Positions 26,201-34,257 of a DNA stretch of 64,000 nt are shown here, one piece after another. The translations under genes were made by a program, and so were the position numbers. The stretch is taken from NCBI GenBank assembly GCA_963778075.1, contig CAVZTJ010000003.1, positions 1,116,001 through 1,180,000 on the forward strand, written 5' to 3'. How positions within the stretch are numbered: position 1 is the first letter of the stretch; each line of letters opens with the position of its first letter. The notes beneath the pieces are model-generated. The model made no database searches, was not told the DNA's origin, and worked only from the letters and a program-made list of their open reading frames with translations. Source of the DNA: JASHPR01 sp963778075 (GTDB lineage Bacteria > Actinomycetota > Actinomycetes > Streptosporangiales > Streptosporangiaceae).

Positions 26201-26220
26201 CGCCCTCCGTATCGGCGCGC

Positions 26221-26757
26221 TCAGCCGCCAGATGATCGGCGGGCTGCCCACTCGTGGTCGAGAATGGACATCAGCACGTCGTCGTACCAGCGGCCGTCGT
26301 GCAGCACCGATTCGCGGTGGCGGCCCTCTTCGACGAACCCCGCCTTCTCGTAGGCACGGATCCCAGCCTGGTTGAACGGGGCGACGCTGAGCTGAAGGCG
26401 GTGCAGGCCCAGTTCGCGGAACGCGTAGTCGACAATGACGCGCATCGCGTCCGAGCCGTAGCCACGGCCGGTGTACTCGCTGCCGAGGGCGATCCCGAGC
26501 GTCGCGCACAGATCCTTGGGAGTTGCGCCCCACAGCCCTATGTGACCGACGAGCACCGGCGGGTCCTCGAGCGTCTCGATGGCGAAGCCGACGTCATCTT
26601 TGTCGTTCGCGCTCCACGTCGCGATGCGTTCCTTCGCCGCAGCCTCAGACGACGGGCCACCCAGTGCGACAGCGTGGCCGAGCGCCGCATGGCCGCCGAC
26701 CACGCCCTCCGTACCCAAGCTGCCTATGGCCGTACACTCCCGCCAACGTCCGCACAT
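26221..26757 (-). CDS. GNAT family N-acetyltransferase, N-terminus doubtful
   Basis: From residue 60 on this is a clear RimJ/RimL-type GNAT: DVGFAIETLEDPPVLVGHIGLW, LGIALGSEYTGRGYGSDAMRVIVDYAF with the acetyl-CoA-binding GRGYGS, RLQLSVAPFNQAGIRAYEKAGFVEEGRHRESVLHDGRWYDDVLMSIL. It probably acylates a small molecule or a ribosomal-protein-like N-terminus. The first 50 residues (from ATG 26757) do not resemble the expected first beta strand and helix, so either the N-terminus is frame-shifted or the start is elsewhere. The stop is 21 bp from the convergent MmcQ/YjbR stop. Confidence 0.75.
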   Translation of the reverse strand: MCGRWRECTAIGSLGTEGVVGGHAALGHAVALGGPSSEAAAKERIATWSANDKDDVGFAIETLEDPPVLVGHIGLWGATPKDLCATLGIALGSEYTGRGYGSDAMRVIVDYAFRELGLHRLQLSVAPFNQAGIRAYEKAGFVEEGRHRESVLHDGRWYDDVLMSILDHEWAARRSSGG

Positions 26758-26865
26758 GCTGCTGCCGGTGCACAGTGGGTCGGTGGCCAGGGCGCGAGGA
26801 CGCCTGGGCTCGGGACGCTTGAGTGGTCTGCGGTTGTGGTTGCCGGAGGGGCAAGCCAGACTGCT

Positions 26866-27735
26866 GTGGTGGTCCGAGACGCAGAAGTGGCCCGCCGATT
26901 GTGGTCGCGGCTGGAACCGATCCACGTTGTTACCTACTTCTCGCCAGAGGCCCGCGCCGCGCTGTCCGGCGCCGGGTACAAGGGGTTCTGGATGGGTTAC
27001 TTCGCCGGCCGGGCCGCGCCCATGGGCCCGGTCGGCCCCGAGGTCGTGTTCGCCACCTTCTGCAACTTCTCGATCGCGCACGTCAGCAGGGCCATACCGG
27101 ACGCCTGGACCTTCGCCCCTCCCAGCGTCGCGCTGGAGGCACGTGAGCGAGGCTCGGCAGCGGCGCTGCGGCGGGCGTTCGCCCGCAGAGATCTCGAAGA
27201 GGCAGTGGAGACGGCAGCCGTTCTCGCGCGCGCCGCTGCAGAGTCGGCGCCGATGGAAGGCCGCGCCCTGTTCGCCGCCAACCGGGCATTGCCGTGGCCG
27301 ACGGACCCGGCTGCCGCCTTGTGGCAGGCCTGCACGCTGCTGCGCGAGCACCGGGGTGACGGGCATATCGCAGCTTTGGCCGCCGCCGGAATAGGCGGCC
27401 GTGAAGCGAACGTCCTTCAGACAGCAGCTGGCATCGTCCCGCGCGAGGTATTCGAGGCCGCCCGGCACTACGACGACGCCGAATGGGACCGCGTGTCCGC
27501 CAGACTCATCGATCGCGAGCTAGTCGGCCCTGACGGCAAGCTCACGGCCCGGGGCAAGGATGTGCGCAAAGACGTCGAGGATCGCACCGACCGCATGGCC
27601 CTCACCGCCTACGACCGCCTGGACGACGAGCAGGTCGTGCAGCTGCTCGACGCTCTTGCCCCGCTCGCCCGAGCTGTCATCGCCACCGGTGACATCCCGC
27701 AGGTCACGCCCATCGGTCAGCGTTTCGAACTGTGA
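26866..27735 (+). CDS. SCO6745-like family protein
   Basis: About 289 residues. GTG 26866 is chosen because homologues begin just before ARRLWSRLEPIHVVTYFSPEA, and GTG 26869 or 26887 are equally possible. Signature stretches are GYKGFWMGYFAGRAAPMGPV, VVFATFCNFSIAHVSRAIPDAW and, at the end, DRTDRMALTAYDRL. A winged-helix-like C-terminal part (LIDRELVGPDGKLTARGKDVRKDVEDRTD) recalls MarR-type wings. It is common in actinomycetes, and its function is unknown to me. It is oriented away from the divergent GNAT gene. Confidence 0.8.
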   Translation: MVVRDAEVARRLWSRLEPIHVVTYFSPEARAALSGAGYKGFWMGYFAGRAAPMGPVGPEVVFATFCNFSIAHVSRAIPDAWTFAPPSVALEARERGSAAALRRAFARRDLEEAVETAAVLARAAAESAPMEGRALFAANRALPWPTDPAAALWQACTLLREHRGDGHIAALAAAGIGGREANVLQTAAGIVPREVFEAARHYDDAEWDRVSARLIDRELVGPDGKLTARGKDVRKDVEDRTDRMALTAYDRLDDEQVVQLLDALAPLARAVIATGDIPQVTPIGQRFEL

Positions 27736-27816
27736 GGAGCGGCGTTCGGCCCGGTCAGCTCGCATAGGCACCTAGTACCGCAGTCGTCGGCGTGTCCGCT
27801 CTTGCCGCCGGTCGGG

Positions 27817-27975
27817 TCAGGACGGTGTCTTGAAGCCGCCGTTGCTGTAGAGGACTTGTCTGTTGATCCAGCTTCCCGCGTCGGACATCAAGAAGCGCAC
27901 GAGATCGGCTGTGTCGCTCGGCGTCCCAAGCCGACCGGCTGGAGCCTGGGCGACGTCAGCCGCCCGGATGAGGGC
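27817..27975 (-). pseudogene. C-terminal fragment of a short-chain dehydrogenase
   Basis: The minus strand reads GRLGTPSDTADLVRFLMSDAG and then SWINRQVLYSNGGFKTPS before a stop at 27817-27819. This is the typical end of a classical SDR (cofactor-domain closure and the GG before the C-terminus). Nothing upstream continues the enzyme; the sequence turns into an integrase fragment on the other strand. Confidence 0.65.
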
Positions 27976-28035
27976 GTCTATGCGTTACGACCGCGCCCGC
28001 AAGAACCTCGACCGCCACCCCAGATGGAACATCGA
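27967..28035 (+). pseudogene. C-terminal fragment of a tyrosine recombinase/integrase
   Basis: The plus-strand frame reads RMRASMRYDRARKNLDRHP, which matches the usual end of actinomycete site-specific integrases: the segment containing the catalytic tyrosine in MRYDRAR, then LDRH. The rest of the enzyme is missing. A truncated recombinase of the same type, lacking exactly this end, is at 37661-38430 on the other strand. Confidence 0.55.
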
Positions 28036-28076
28036 TATTGGCCCACCGGATCGGGTGGAGTACAAGGTCGCGTGGG

Positions 28077-29003
28077 TCAGTTGCCGTCGGCTGGGCGCGG
28101 ACGGTGTTGCAAGACTGCTTCAATGAGATCAGATAGGCGGCGGGCGATACTGCCGTCGGGGTCGAGCCGAGGGTTGAAGATAGTGACCTCTAGGCCGCAC
28201 GCGTTGTGGTTTCCAAGCAGGCCGCTGAGAATATGCTCGGCCTCGTCCCAGCTGAGGCCGCCGGGATGGCGGTAGTCGACGGCTGGCATCAGGGCGTCGT
28301 CAAGGACATCGACGTCGAGATGCACCCAGAATCCTTCCACTTCCGGTCTGGTGAGCGTGGTGACCGCCCGCTCTAGCGCGTGGCTGGCGCCGTGTGCCTG
28401 AATGTCGGAGAGGTCAGCCACCGTTATTGCGGTGCTGCGGATGTGTTCGTCGAGGAAATGGTCGTTGTCGTCCAGGACTCGATAGCCAATGAGTGCGACA
28501 TCGTCATCCCGGACCAGCGGCTTGAGCCCGTCGATGTCAGCGAGGACCCCCGGGCCGCGCCCTGTTGCTACCGCCAGGTCCAGGGAGGCGACTTCACCGT
28601 TCGGTTCCTCGCGCGGATGCTGGAAGTCGGCGTGGCCATCGAGAAAAGCAAGGCCATATCGACCCCGCCGCCGGAGAGCGAGGAGCGGCCCGAGCACGAT
28701 GCTGCAGTCCCCGCCCAGCACGACCGGGAATTGGCTGCTGTCGAGCGCTGCGCTGATGGCGTCGGCAGTGTGAAGCGCGACAGCGGCAATGCCTGCCGGG
28801 TTCAGGATTTCCGTCGCCGGATCACGCACGTCGGAATACGAGGGCACCTCGATGCGCACCACATTCGGGCAGCCCAGCCGCTCGTGCAGGCCCGCGCTCC
28901 GCAGCGCGTCGGGAGCATGCTCTAGCCCGCTCGGGCGAAGCCCCAGCGGTGATGGGACCTCGATGATCTGCAGATTCACCACCCGGCTCCTGTCTTGCAG
29001 CAT
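28077..29003 (-). CDS. Arginase/agmatinase/formiminoglutamase family hydrolase
   Basis: The product is 308 residues from ATG 29003. The di-manganese ligand motifs are DGHADF (D122, H124, D126) and HLDVDVLDD near residue 225. The first motif is GGDCS (98-101), with Cys where arginase and agmatinase have His (GGDHS). This substitution occurs in some family members but removes one classical metal ligand. The substrate could be arginine, agmatine, a formimino compound or another guanidino or ureido compound. It is a single gene, preceded by a 480-bp gene-free stretch. Confidence 0.85.
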   Translation of the reverse strand: MLQDRSRVVNLQIIEVPSPLGLRPSGLEHAPDALRSAGLHERLGCPNVVRIEVPSYSDVRDPATEILNPAGIAAVALHTADAISAALDSSQFPVVLGGDCSIVLGPLLALRRRGRYGLAFLDGHADFQHPREEPNGEVASLDLAVATGRGPGVLADIDGLKPLVRDDDVALIGYRVLDDNDHFLDEHIRSTAITVADLSDIQAHGASHALERAVTTLTRPEVEGFWVHLDVDVLDDALMPAVDYRHPGGLSWDEAEHILSGLLGNHNACGLEVTIFNPRLDPDGSIARRLSDLIEAVLQHRPRPADGN

Positions 29004-29487
29004 TCAGAACCTTGCCGCGTCGGTAGCTGCCGCGGCAAGGGCCGACCACTAATCCGGCCGGTGTCCTGCATGCTGCCCCTCGAGCGAGCGGATATTCAGC
29101 GTCCGCGAGCGTTATCCCGGGACGAGAAACTGAGCAAGGAACCGGGATTCCTGGTCCTGCGCCTTCTCAAGCTAGCCAGGCCGAATCCCAGCCCTTCGAA
29201 CTGACTTGGTGTCACTGCCTCCCGGGCAGGGCACGCAACGCTCGGTCGTGCCGAAAATAGTGCGTGAATCGCCGCTGCATATATGCCCGCAAGCGCATAG
29301 CCATGCATGGTTAATGTGATCAACTACGTCAGGGCTCGCGGCCACGTTTTCTTCAGCGAGCGCTCGGAACGCCGACTCGGCGCGTGTGATCGCGCACCTC
29401 CCGGTGCCACAGTCGACGCACCGACTGCCCAGTTCTGTTCTTTCTCGACGTCGGCAGATCAACATCCGAGCGTCCGTAAGGGGATCC
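29004..29487. other. Gene-free stretch with the first 127-bp repeat copy
   Basis: Between the arginase-family and TetR genes no supported gene is present. The notable content is the repeat at 29249-29375, described separately. The remaining sequence shows only short frames. Confidence 0.6.
29249..29375 (+). repeat. 127-bp direct repeat, copy 1
   Basis: These 127 bases are identical, in the same orientation, to 51180-51306. The unit starts TGCCGAAAATAGTGCG and ends GCTCGGAACGCCGA, and identity stops abruptly on both sides. Inside are a short palindrome around CGAGCGCTCG and a TGCATATATGC stretch. A 25-codon frame starting MVNVINYVRARG is carried in both copies but reads out differently beyond the repeat. 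No terminal inverted repeats were recognised. It may be a small non-autonomous element or an attachment-site duplication. Confidence 0.85.
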
Positions 29488-30174
29488 CTAACCGGGTCCT
29501 GGCCGGGAGCAGTCCGCGGTGATGTCGGGGGCAGCTGTCTCCGCTGACGCGTTGCGGGCCGGCGCATGGGCGTCAAGCAGGGCGATCGCCTGCGGTGTCG
29601 GCGGTTTCTGAGCCGCGGCAAGCAGCCCGGTCATGGCGACGTCGAGAACTGCTTCGAAGATCGCGTCTTGGTCCGCGTTGCGGGCTCGTTCTTGGGCGAC
29701 CGAACCGACAACGACCGAGAGCAGGGCGTGCCAGGCTACATGCGCCAAGGCCCGGTCCAGGCCTGCGGATACCAGCCGGTCGAGGAATCGGGCGAGGACG
29801 CTCGGTCCGGTTGCCGTTGTTCCGGCGCGGGCCAGCATCAACTCCGTCAGTCCCGGGTGCTCGATCAGCTGTGACCGCAGCCCGGCTGCCACGGTGCGAA
29901 CCCAGTCGGGCCAGGGCTGCTGGCCGGCCGGGACCCGGATGCTCGCCACGAACCGTTCGGTGACCGCGTCGAGCAGATCGTCGCGGTTGCGGATGTGGTT
30001 GTACAGGGCGTTGGGGGCGACCCCCAGCGCGTCGGCCAGGCCACGCACGCTGAACGCGGCAAGACCGTTCTGGGCGATCACCTGCATGGCCCGGGTGATC
30101 ACGGCGTCGCGAGTCAGGCGCTGTCCGGCCGGCGGGGCGCCACGGCGGTGTCTTGCCGAATGAGCACTGTCCAT
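29488..30174 (-). CDS. TetR/AcrR family regulator
   Basis: The product is 228 residues from ATG 30174. Helix-turn-helix: LTRDAVITRAMQVIAQNGLAAFSVRGLADALGVAPNALYNHIRNRDDLLDAV. The C-terminal domain (WPDWVRTVAAGLRSQLIEHPGLTELML) is of the TetR_C_11-like type. It diverges from a small membrane-protein gene with an inverted repeat between them, so it very likely represses itself and that gene. Confidence 0.88.
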   Translation of the reverse strand: MDSAHSARHRRGAPPAGQRLTRDAVITRAMQVIAQNGLAAFSVRGLADALGVAPNALYNHIRNRDDLLDAVTERFVASIRVPAGQQPWPDWVRTVAAGLRSQLIEHPGLTELMLARAGTTATGPSVLARFLDRLVSAGLDRALAHVAWHALLSVVVGSVAQERARNADQDAIFEAVLDVAMTGLLAAAQKPPTPQAIALLDAHAPARNASAETAAPDITADCSRPGPG

Positions 30175-30191
30175 ATATAGTTCCTCTCAGT

Positions 30192-30212
30192 TAAATGTAC
30201 ATCGATCATTTA
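30192..30212. promoter_or_regulatory. TetR operator candidate
   Basis: TAAATG (30192-30197) and CATTTA (30207-30212) form an inverted repeat with a nine-base spacer in an unusually AT-rich patch. It lies between the divergent TetR (start 30174) and membrane-protein (start 30229) genes. Both the symmetry and the place suit autoregulation. Confidence 0.65.
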
Positions 30213-30228
30213 GGCAGAGGTGGCGACC

Positions 30229-30591
30229 ATGCGTGGACGTGATGCTCTGGCCGGCGCGTTGCTGCTCAACGCCATTCCACACACGATCATGGGATTCGCC
30301 GGGAAGCGGTGCATGACCCCTCTGGGCGGGGTGAACTCGTCCCCGGCGGCAAACGTCGTCTGGGCCGGACTGAACATCTCCGCCGGCATCGGCGCGCTCG
30401 GGCCAAGCACGTGGCGGTCCATCGACCAGCGCGCCGCCGACGAGCGGCTCCGCGCCGTCACACTCGGCATTATCGGTATGGCCGCAGTCGCCGGGGCCTA
30501 CGAGCTCACCCCGAGCGCCACACGCCGCCGTCTCCTGCGCGCGGCGCTCGCGTCACCGTCAAACACCGCTGGGTCCGGCCTGGCCGGCTAA
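30229..30591 (+). CDS. Small integral membrane protein
   Basis: The product is 120 residues from ATG 30229, with AGAGG nine bases upstream; the in-frame GTG at 30220 overlaps that site. Three to four hydrophobic segments (ALAGALLLNAIPHTIMGFAG, ANVVWAGLNISAGIGALG, LRAVTLGIIGMAAVAGAYEL) mark a membrane protein with short loops. I do not recognise the family, although similar small proteins often sit next to TetR genes. It is controlled by the divergent TetR gene through the inverted repeat between them. A hairpin follows the stop. Confidence 0.75.
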   Translation: MRGRDALAGALLLNAIPHTIMGFAGKRCMTPLGGVNSSPAANVVWAGLNISAGIGALGPSTWRSIDQRAADERLRAVTLGIIGMAAVAGAYELTPSATRRRLLRAALASPSNTAGSGLAG

Positions 30592-30599
30592 ACACCCGT

Positions 30600-30615
30600 C
30601 CGCCCGCACGGGCGG
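30600..30615 (+). terminator. Short hairpin after the membrane-protein gene
   Basis: CCGCCCG-CA-CGGGCGG is a perfect seven-bp stem starting nine bases after the stop codon. It probably ends or attenuates transcription before the next small gene. Confidence 0.55.
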
Positions 30616-30664
30616 ATCTTCGGGATTACACCCGCACCTGGCCGCATGCGAAAGGCAGATGGAC

Positions 30665-30871
30665 ATGACTGGCAGCCCCGGGCGAGGCCAGCTGGCGCGC
30701 AAGGTGGGCATCCTGACGGCGGTGGCAGCGACGGGCTTCCTCTGTGGCTGGTCGGCGCTTGGTATGACTGATGGCGTGGTGCTCGCCATCGCCCTCGTCG
30801 CCGGCGTGGCCGTGCCCGTGTTCCGCAACGAGCCAAAGATCTGCCGGGTATATCGCCGGTGGTCCCGATAG
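30665..30871 (+). CDS. Small membrane protein
   Basis: The product is 68 residues from ATG 30665, with GAAAGG nine bases upstream (an ATG six bases earlier is too close to that site). It has one or two hydrophobic helices (VGILTAVAATGFLCGWSAL and GVVLAIALVAGVAVPVF) and a basic C-terminus (KICRVYRRWSR). No family is recognised. It may be a second gene of the TetR-controlled unit, although a hairpin lies between. Confidence 0.6.
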   Translation: MTGSPGRGQLARKVGILTAVAATGFLCGWSALGMTDGVVLAIALVAGVAVPVFRNEPKICRVYRRWSR

Positions 30872-30901
30872 CCGATCGCCTACAGGGGCAGCCGTACCAG
30901 A

Positions 30902-30918
30902 GTCAGGGTTCCCCTGAC
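30902..30918 (+). terminator. Hairpin after the small membrane-protein gene
   Basis: GTCAGGG-TTC-CCCTGAC forms a seven-bp stem with a three-base loop, 31 bp after the stop at 30871. It lies in the gap before the convergent MarR gene. Confidence 0.55.
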
Positions 30919-31109
30919 GGGCGGCCCGTCTGAGTCCTGCTCCTTTGCGAGAGGCAGGGCGAACCTGCCGGTGACCTCAGACGGTGCTTCTGCGTTCGGG
31001 GGTGACTTGGCCGGACCGCGCAAAGAGCGCGTTCCCGCTGCGGAAACCGCTTGAGGGCCTGCCCTCGGCGGATTCTCCCGGGTGGCTTGGTGTGGTGTCC
31101 GTGGTGTCG

Positions 31110-31550
31110 TTATGGACGAAGAATCTTTTCCGGCAGGTGTCGGAGTTGTGCCAGCTCGGTTGCGTTAAGCGGATCGGCGAAGTGGCGGCACACGGCGTCA
31201 GCGAAGGCGGGCTGCGCGGCGGCGAAGACCTTGGCCCCCTCTTCGGTCACTGATGCATACACGGTGCGCCGGTCGGCTGGCTCGCGTTGACGGGCAAGCA
31301 GCCCGCGCTCTTCTAGCCGGTCGACGGTCTTGGTCACCGCGCTCTTGGCGACGCTGAGCAGCCTGGCGATGTCGACCATCCGCAACCGCCGCTGGGGGGC
31401 CATGGCGACCTGGCAGAGCACGAGGTTCTCGGCCAAGGTCAGCCCCACGTGGTGTTCCAGCTCCCGGTTGAGAATCACCCGCACCTTGTCGACGACCTCG
31501 CATAGGCCCGTCCACGCCTGGAGGCCCTCCGGTCTCGTCTCGTGATCCAC
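31110..31550 (-). CDS. MarR family regulator
   Basis: The product is 146 residues. The winged helix-turn-helix is clear: LTLAENLVLCQVAMAPQRRLRMVDIARLLSVAKSAVTKTVDRLEERGLLARQREPADRRTVYASVTEEG, with the wing DRR conserved. It diverges from a 65-residue gene followed by a split-barrel oxidoreductase and a membrane-protein gene. Palindromic sites stand between, so it probably represses that unit. Confidence 0.9.
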   Translation of the reverse strand: MDHETRPEGLQAWTGLCEVVDKVRVILNRELEHHVGLTLAENLVLCQVAMAPQRRLRMVDIARLLSVAKSAVTKTVDRLEERGLLARQREPADRRTVYASVTEEGAKVFAAAQPAFADAVCRHFADPLNATELAQLRHLPEKILRP

Positions 31551-31571
31551 AAGCCTCAGCCTAACAGGTAG

Positions 31572-31630
31572 TTGACGTCAGTATCGTCCTCCAAGTAACG
31601 TTCTCTGTAGAACGGTCGTCTAGAGAACGG
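31572..31630 (+). promoter_or_regulatory. Promoter and MarR operator region
   Basis: TTGACG (31572-31577) is followed after 17 bases by GTAACG as a weak -10. The perfect inverted repeat CGTTCT-CTGT-AGAACG (31599-31614) overlaps that -10, and a further half-site AGAGAACGG (31622-31630) follows. This arrangement fits repression by the divergent MarR protein. Confidence 0.6.
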
Positions 31631-31640
31631 ACTAGATACG

Positions 31641-31838
31641 ATGCAAGATCCCAACAGTTCACCGGAACGCTGGCGCCCGGGCGAAGCGGCCACCCGGCTC
31701 GGTGCCAGCTATAAGGCGAACAGGGAAGTCATCGAGCCGATCCTCCGCCTCCTCGCCGACGCGCTGGGACTTGCCACTCTGCTCCGGCATCAGCCGGCGT
31801 CACCACCGAGGACCGCCGAACCGGCGAAACTCCCATGA
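31641..31838 (+). CDS. Small hypothetical protein
   Basis: The product is 65 residues from ATG 31641, just downstream of the MarR operator region. It is hydrophilic at the start (MQDPNSSPERWRPGEAATRLG), then helical (KANREVIEPILRLLADALGLATLLRH). Its end overlaps the start of the oxidoreductase gene by four bases (ATGA), so translation is coupled. No family is recognised. Confidence 0.6.
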   Translation: MQDPNSSPERWRPGEAATRLGASYKANREVIEPILRLLADALGLATLLRHQPASPPRTAEPAKLP

Positions 31839-32212
31839 GCGCCTTCTCCGAGGCCGAGCTCGCCTACCTCGCCGAGGGGAAGCTCGGCCGGCTAGGGAGC
31901 ATCGACCCGGCTGGCATGCCCCATGTCGTCCCGCTCGGATGGCACTACAACCCGGCGCTCGACGCGATCGACGTCGGCGGCCGCGACTTCTCCCGTACCG
32001 CCAAGTTCCGCAACGTCCGGGCCAACCCGCACGTCGCCCTGGTCATCGACGACGTCCTCCCCCCGTGGCGTCCGCGCTGCGTGCTGATCCGCGGGCACGG
32101 CGACGCCCTCGACGACGCCGTCGGGCCTGACGGCCAGGCGACCGGGCCGATCATCCGCATCACTCCCACCGAGGTCATCAGCTGGGGCCTGGACGCCCCC
32201 GCCCCTACTTGA
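31835..32212 (+). CDS. PPOX-class (F420/FMN split-barrel) oxidoreductase
   Basis: The product is 125 residues. The split-barrel flavin fold is recognisable: FSEAELAYLAEGKLGRLGSIDPAGMPHVVPLGWHYN, then IDVGGRDFSRTAKFRNVRANPHVALVIDDV and RCVLIRGHGDAL. The TAKFRNVRANPHVALVIDD pattern is usual in F420-dependent PPOX proteins of actinomycetes. It acts in the cytoplasm, and the substrate is unknown. Start-coupled to the preceding 65-residue gene and under MarR control, it could take part in a stress or xenobiotic response. Confidence 0.87.
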   Translation: MSAFSEAELAYLAEGKLGRLGSIDPAGMPHVVPLGWHYNPALDAIDVGGRDFSRTAKFRNVRANPHVALVIDDVLPPWRPRCVLIRGHGDALDDAVGPDGQATGPIIRITPTEVISWGLDAPAPT

Positions 32213-32271
32213 CCGGACCGGCCGCCAGCATGGCCGACCGGCCAGCGCAATCACACAGGAAGGGGCCACCC

Positions 32272-32790
32272 ATGTCCTCCGCAACCACTCACCAGCCCCC
32301 GGCTACCCAGACCACCCGGCGCCTGCGGCGACTCGCCGCTGTCCTCGCCGCTGTCCTCGCGGCCGTGATCCTATGGGCCATCGCTGTCCACGCCGCCGGC
32401 ATAGACCTTCGATCCCCCGGGTTCGGGCACTCCCAGAAGCCCGCCGCGCTCAATCCCCGGACTGTTGCTGTCGTCAGCGGACTGGCCGGACTGGCCGCCT
32501 GGGGCCTGCTCGCGCTTCTCGAACGTAGCACGCAACGACCCCGCCAGATCTGGACAGCGGCCGCTCTCGTAACGCTGGTGGTGTCCCTCGGCGCGCCACT
32601 GTCCGGGCACGGGGTCAGCGACGCCAGCCGAGGCATCCTTGCCTGTCTTCACGTGCTCGTAGCCGTCACCCTCATCGTCCTGCTCGGCCGAACCGCCGCC
32701 GCCGGCCGCGGCGTTCCCAGCCAGTCACAGCACCGGCCCGGGCCAGCTGCTGCTGATGCCACACCCGAGCCAACCAGCCAACGTTCATAG
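32272..32790 (+). CDS. DUF6069-like membrane protein
   Basis: The product is 172 residues from ATG 32272, with AGGAAGGGG upstream. Four hydrophobic helices (LAAVLAAVLAAVILWAIAVHAAGI, AVVSGLAGLAAWGLLALLE, IWTAAALVTLVVSLGAPLSG, GILACLHVLVAVTLIVLLG) and the Leu-Glu-Arg and Pro-Leu-Ser motifs resemble DUF6069 proteins. It is the third gene of the MarR-linked unit, after a 59-bp gap. Function is unknown. Confidence 0.75.
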   Translation: MSSATTHQPPATQTTRRLRRLAAVLAAVLAAVILWAIAVHAAGIDLRSPGFGHSQKPAALNPRTVAVVSGLAGLAAWGLLALLERSTQRPRQIWTAAALVTLVVSLGAPLSGHGVSDASRGILACLHVLVAVTLIVLLGRTAAAGRGVPSQSQHRPGPAAADATPEPTSQRS

Positions 32791-33738
32791 CGCCGTCCCG
32801 GACGCCCCCACCTGCGGCGCCGACGTGAGCGCAGCGCCAGCGCCATCACTGTTCCCGCAAGCCGAACCCTCACCGGGAAACTTGCAGATGCGAGGCCATG
32901 CCCGCTCAGGAGCGTCCCGTATACCCGGCCCGGTGAGGATTCCCTCTGGGGTCCCCTATCCAGGACACCGTCTTCGCCCGCATCAGCCCGGCACAGAACG
33001 GCCTGTTCTGGTGCAGCATCGGCCACCACAGCTACGACAAGATCGCCGACCATAGCGGCGGATCTCGCGCGCAGGCCACCGACCAGCCCGGTCACTCAGT
33101 GTGACTCGGGCTTCGAGCCTGTCTTAGCGCCGGATCGCCGACTCTGGTTCGCGTGTTCATTTGGTGATTCAGTACCAGCGAGGTTGCCAGATTGCCTGTT
33201 CTGCACGAACTCCGGGCGAGTCTGCCAAGCTGCCAGGGACGCGCTGTCCGGGTGACCTTCCAAGCATGATCTCACCTGTTCCTGGACGCGGCGGCAAGCG
33301 CGCCAGTCCGGTACCGGGCGTTCCTCGCCTCGAACCACTGCGGACGGTCAGCCGGGGGGACATGACCCGTTTCGACCAGGCTCAGTCACTGAGCGTGGAG
33401 CGATCTCTGGCCTTGCTCTTCCGCAGGTCGCAACAGGCCGTGATCCGGTGCTTGCCCGGGCGAACAGGTACCTCACCGGTGGGCGCACCGCCTGATGGCG
33501 TAGTCGCGGTGCTGATACTGGGAGCGATCGTGAACCAAGTCGGGGCTGCGCGTGGTTAGGGCCATCCAGCCGTTGAGTCTGCCGATGTCCCCTTGTCCGC
33601 CGCCCTGTGGCCGCTTGACAAGGGCTGGTCAGGAGGCCGGCGAGGGACCGCGTCCGCGACCACCTGTGCGGCGCGGCCCTCTTGTGGTTCCGCCGCGGGA
33701 GCAATGCGCTGCGCCCCGTGCACCAACGTTCCGCAGGG
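32791..33738. other. Long gap without recognisable gene
   Basis: About 950 bp between the DUF6069-like gene and the cytochrome-b-like gene. One plus-strand segment (about 32945-33090, reading TVFARISPAQNGLFWCSIGH in one frame) looks like the remains of a coding region, but I cannot identify it. No repeats, RNA genes or convincing promoters were seen. Confidence 0.5.
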
Positions 33739-34257
33739 CTATCGGATCGTGGATCGCCGAAGGCGTCTCCACCGGCGCGAGACGTGGATTACCAGGTACA
33801 CGACGAGCACGACAGAAGAGAGCAAGTGCCACCTGTCGAAAGGTAGTGGGAGGACGGGCAGGAGCAGTGGGGCTCCCCGATTCCAGTCGAGAATCCCAGA
33901 AACCACGACGTTGAGCGTGACGAAGGCGAGGATCGCATCCGACGCCAAGAGACGTAGCTCGCGCACGACCCGCCGGCGAAAGCCCCGGAGCCGCGTGAAC
34001 ATGCCAGCGATCCGGTGGCGGCGCTGCGCCAGGTGGACAATGACCAGGCCTGCGAAGGCCAGCCCCACGTCGGCATGGATGGCGTTGCGGATGTGCAGGA
34101 GTTGCAGGGTTCCGAGTGCCGCGGCGGCGAAGACCAGGAGGCCGAGGTGCACAAGCCAGCGAGACCTGAGACGCCACGCGGTCCGCGATCGCGCCCGTCG
34201 TTCGCCCGGGGAGCCAGCCGCCCTCCCCCGCGCGGCTCCTTGGTTCTCGGCCTCCAT
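33739..34257 (-). CDS. Probable di-heme membrane cytochrome b (DUF4405-like)
   Basis: The product is 172 residues from ATG 34257, with GAGGAG eight bases upstream. Four hydrophobic helices lie at about 33-55, 61-79, 103-123 and 143-160. Two of them carry histidine pairs fourteen residues apart (H61/H75 and H144/H158), the spacing of bis-histidine heme ligands in b-type cytochromes. The ends are strongly basic (RARSRTAWRLRSR, RRWRRLRRSTIR). It would sit in the membrane and pass electrons between unknown partners. No partner redox gene adjoins. Confidence 0.7.
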   Translation of the reverse strand: MEAENQGAARGRAAGSPGERRARSRTAWRLRSRWLVHLGLLVFAAAALGTLQLLHIRNAIHADVGLAFAGLVIVHLAQRRHRIAGMFTRLRGFRRRVVRELRLLASDAILAFVTLNVVVSGILDWNRGAPLLLPVLPLPFDRWHLLSSVVLVVYLVIHVSRRWRRLRRSTIR

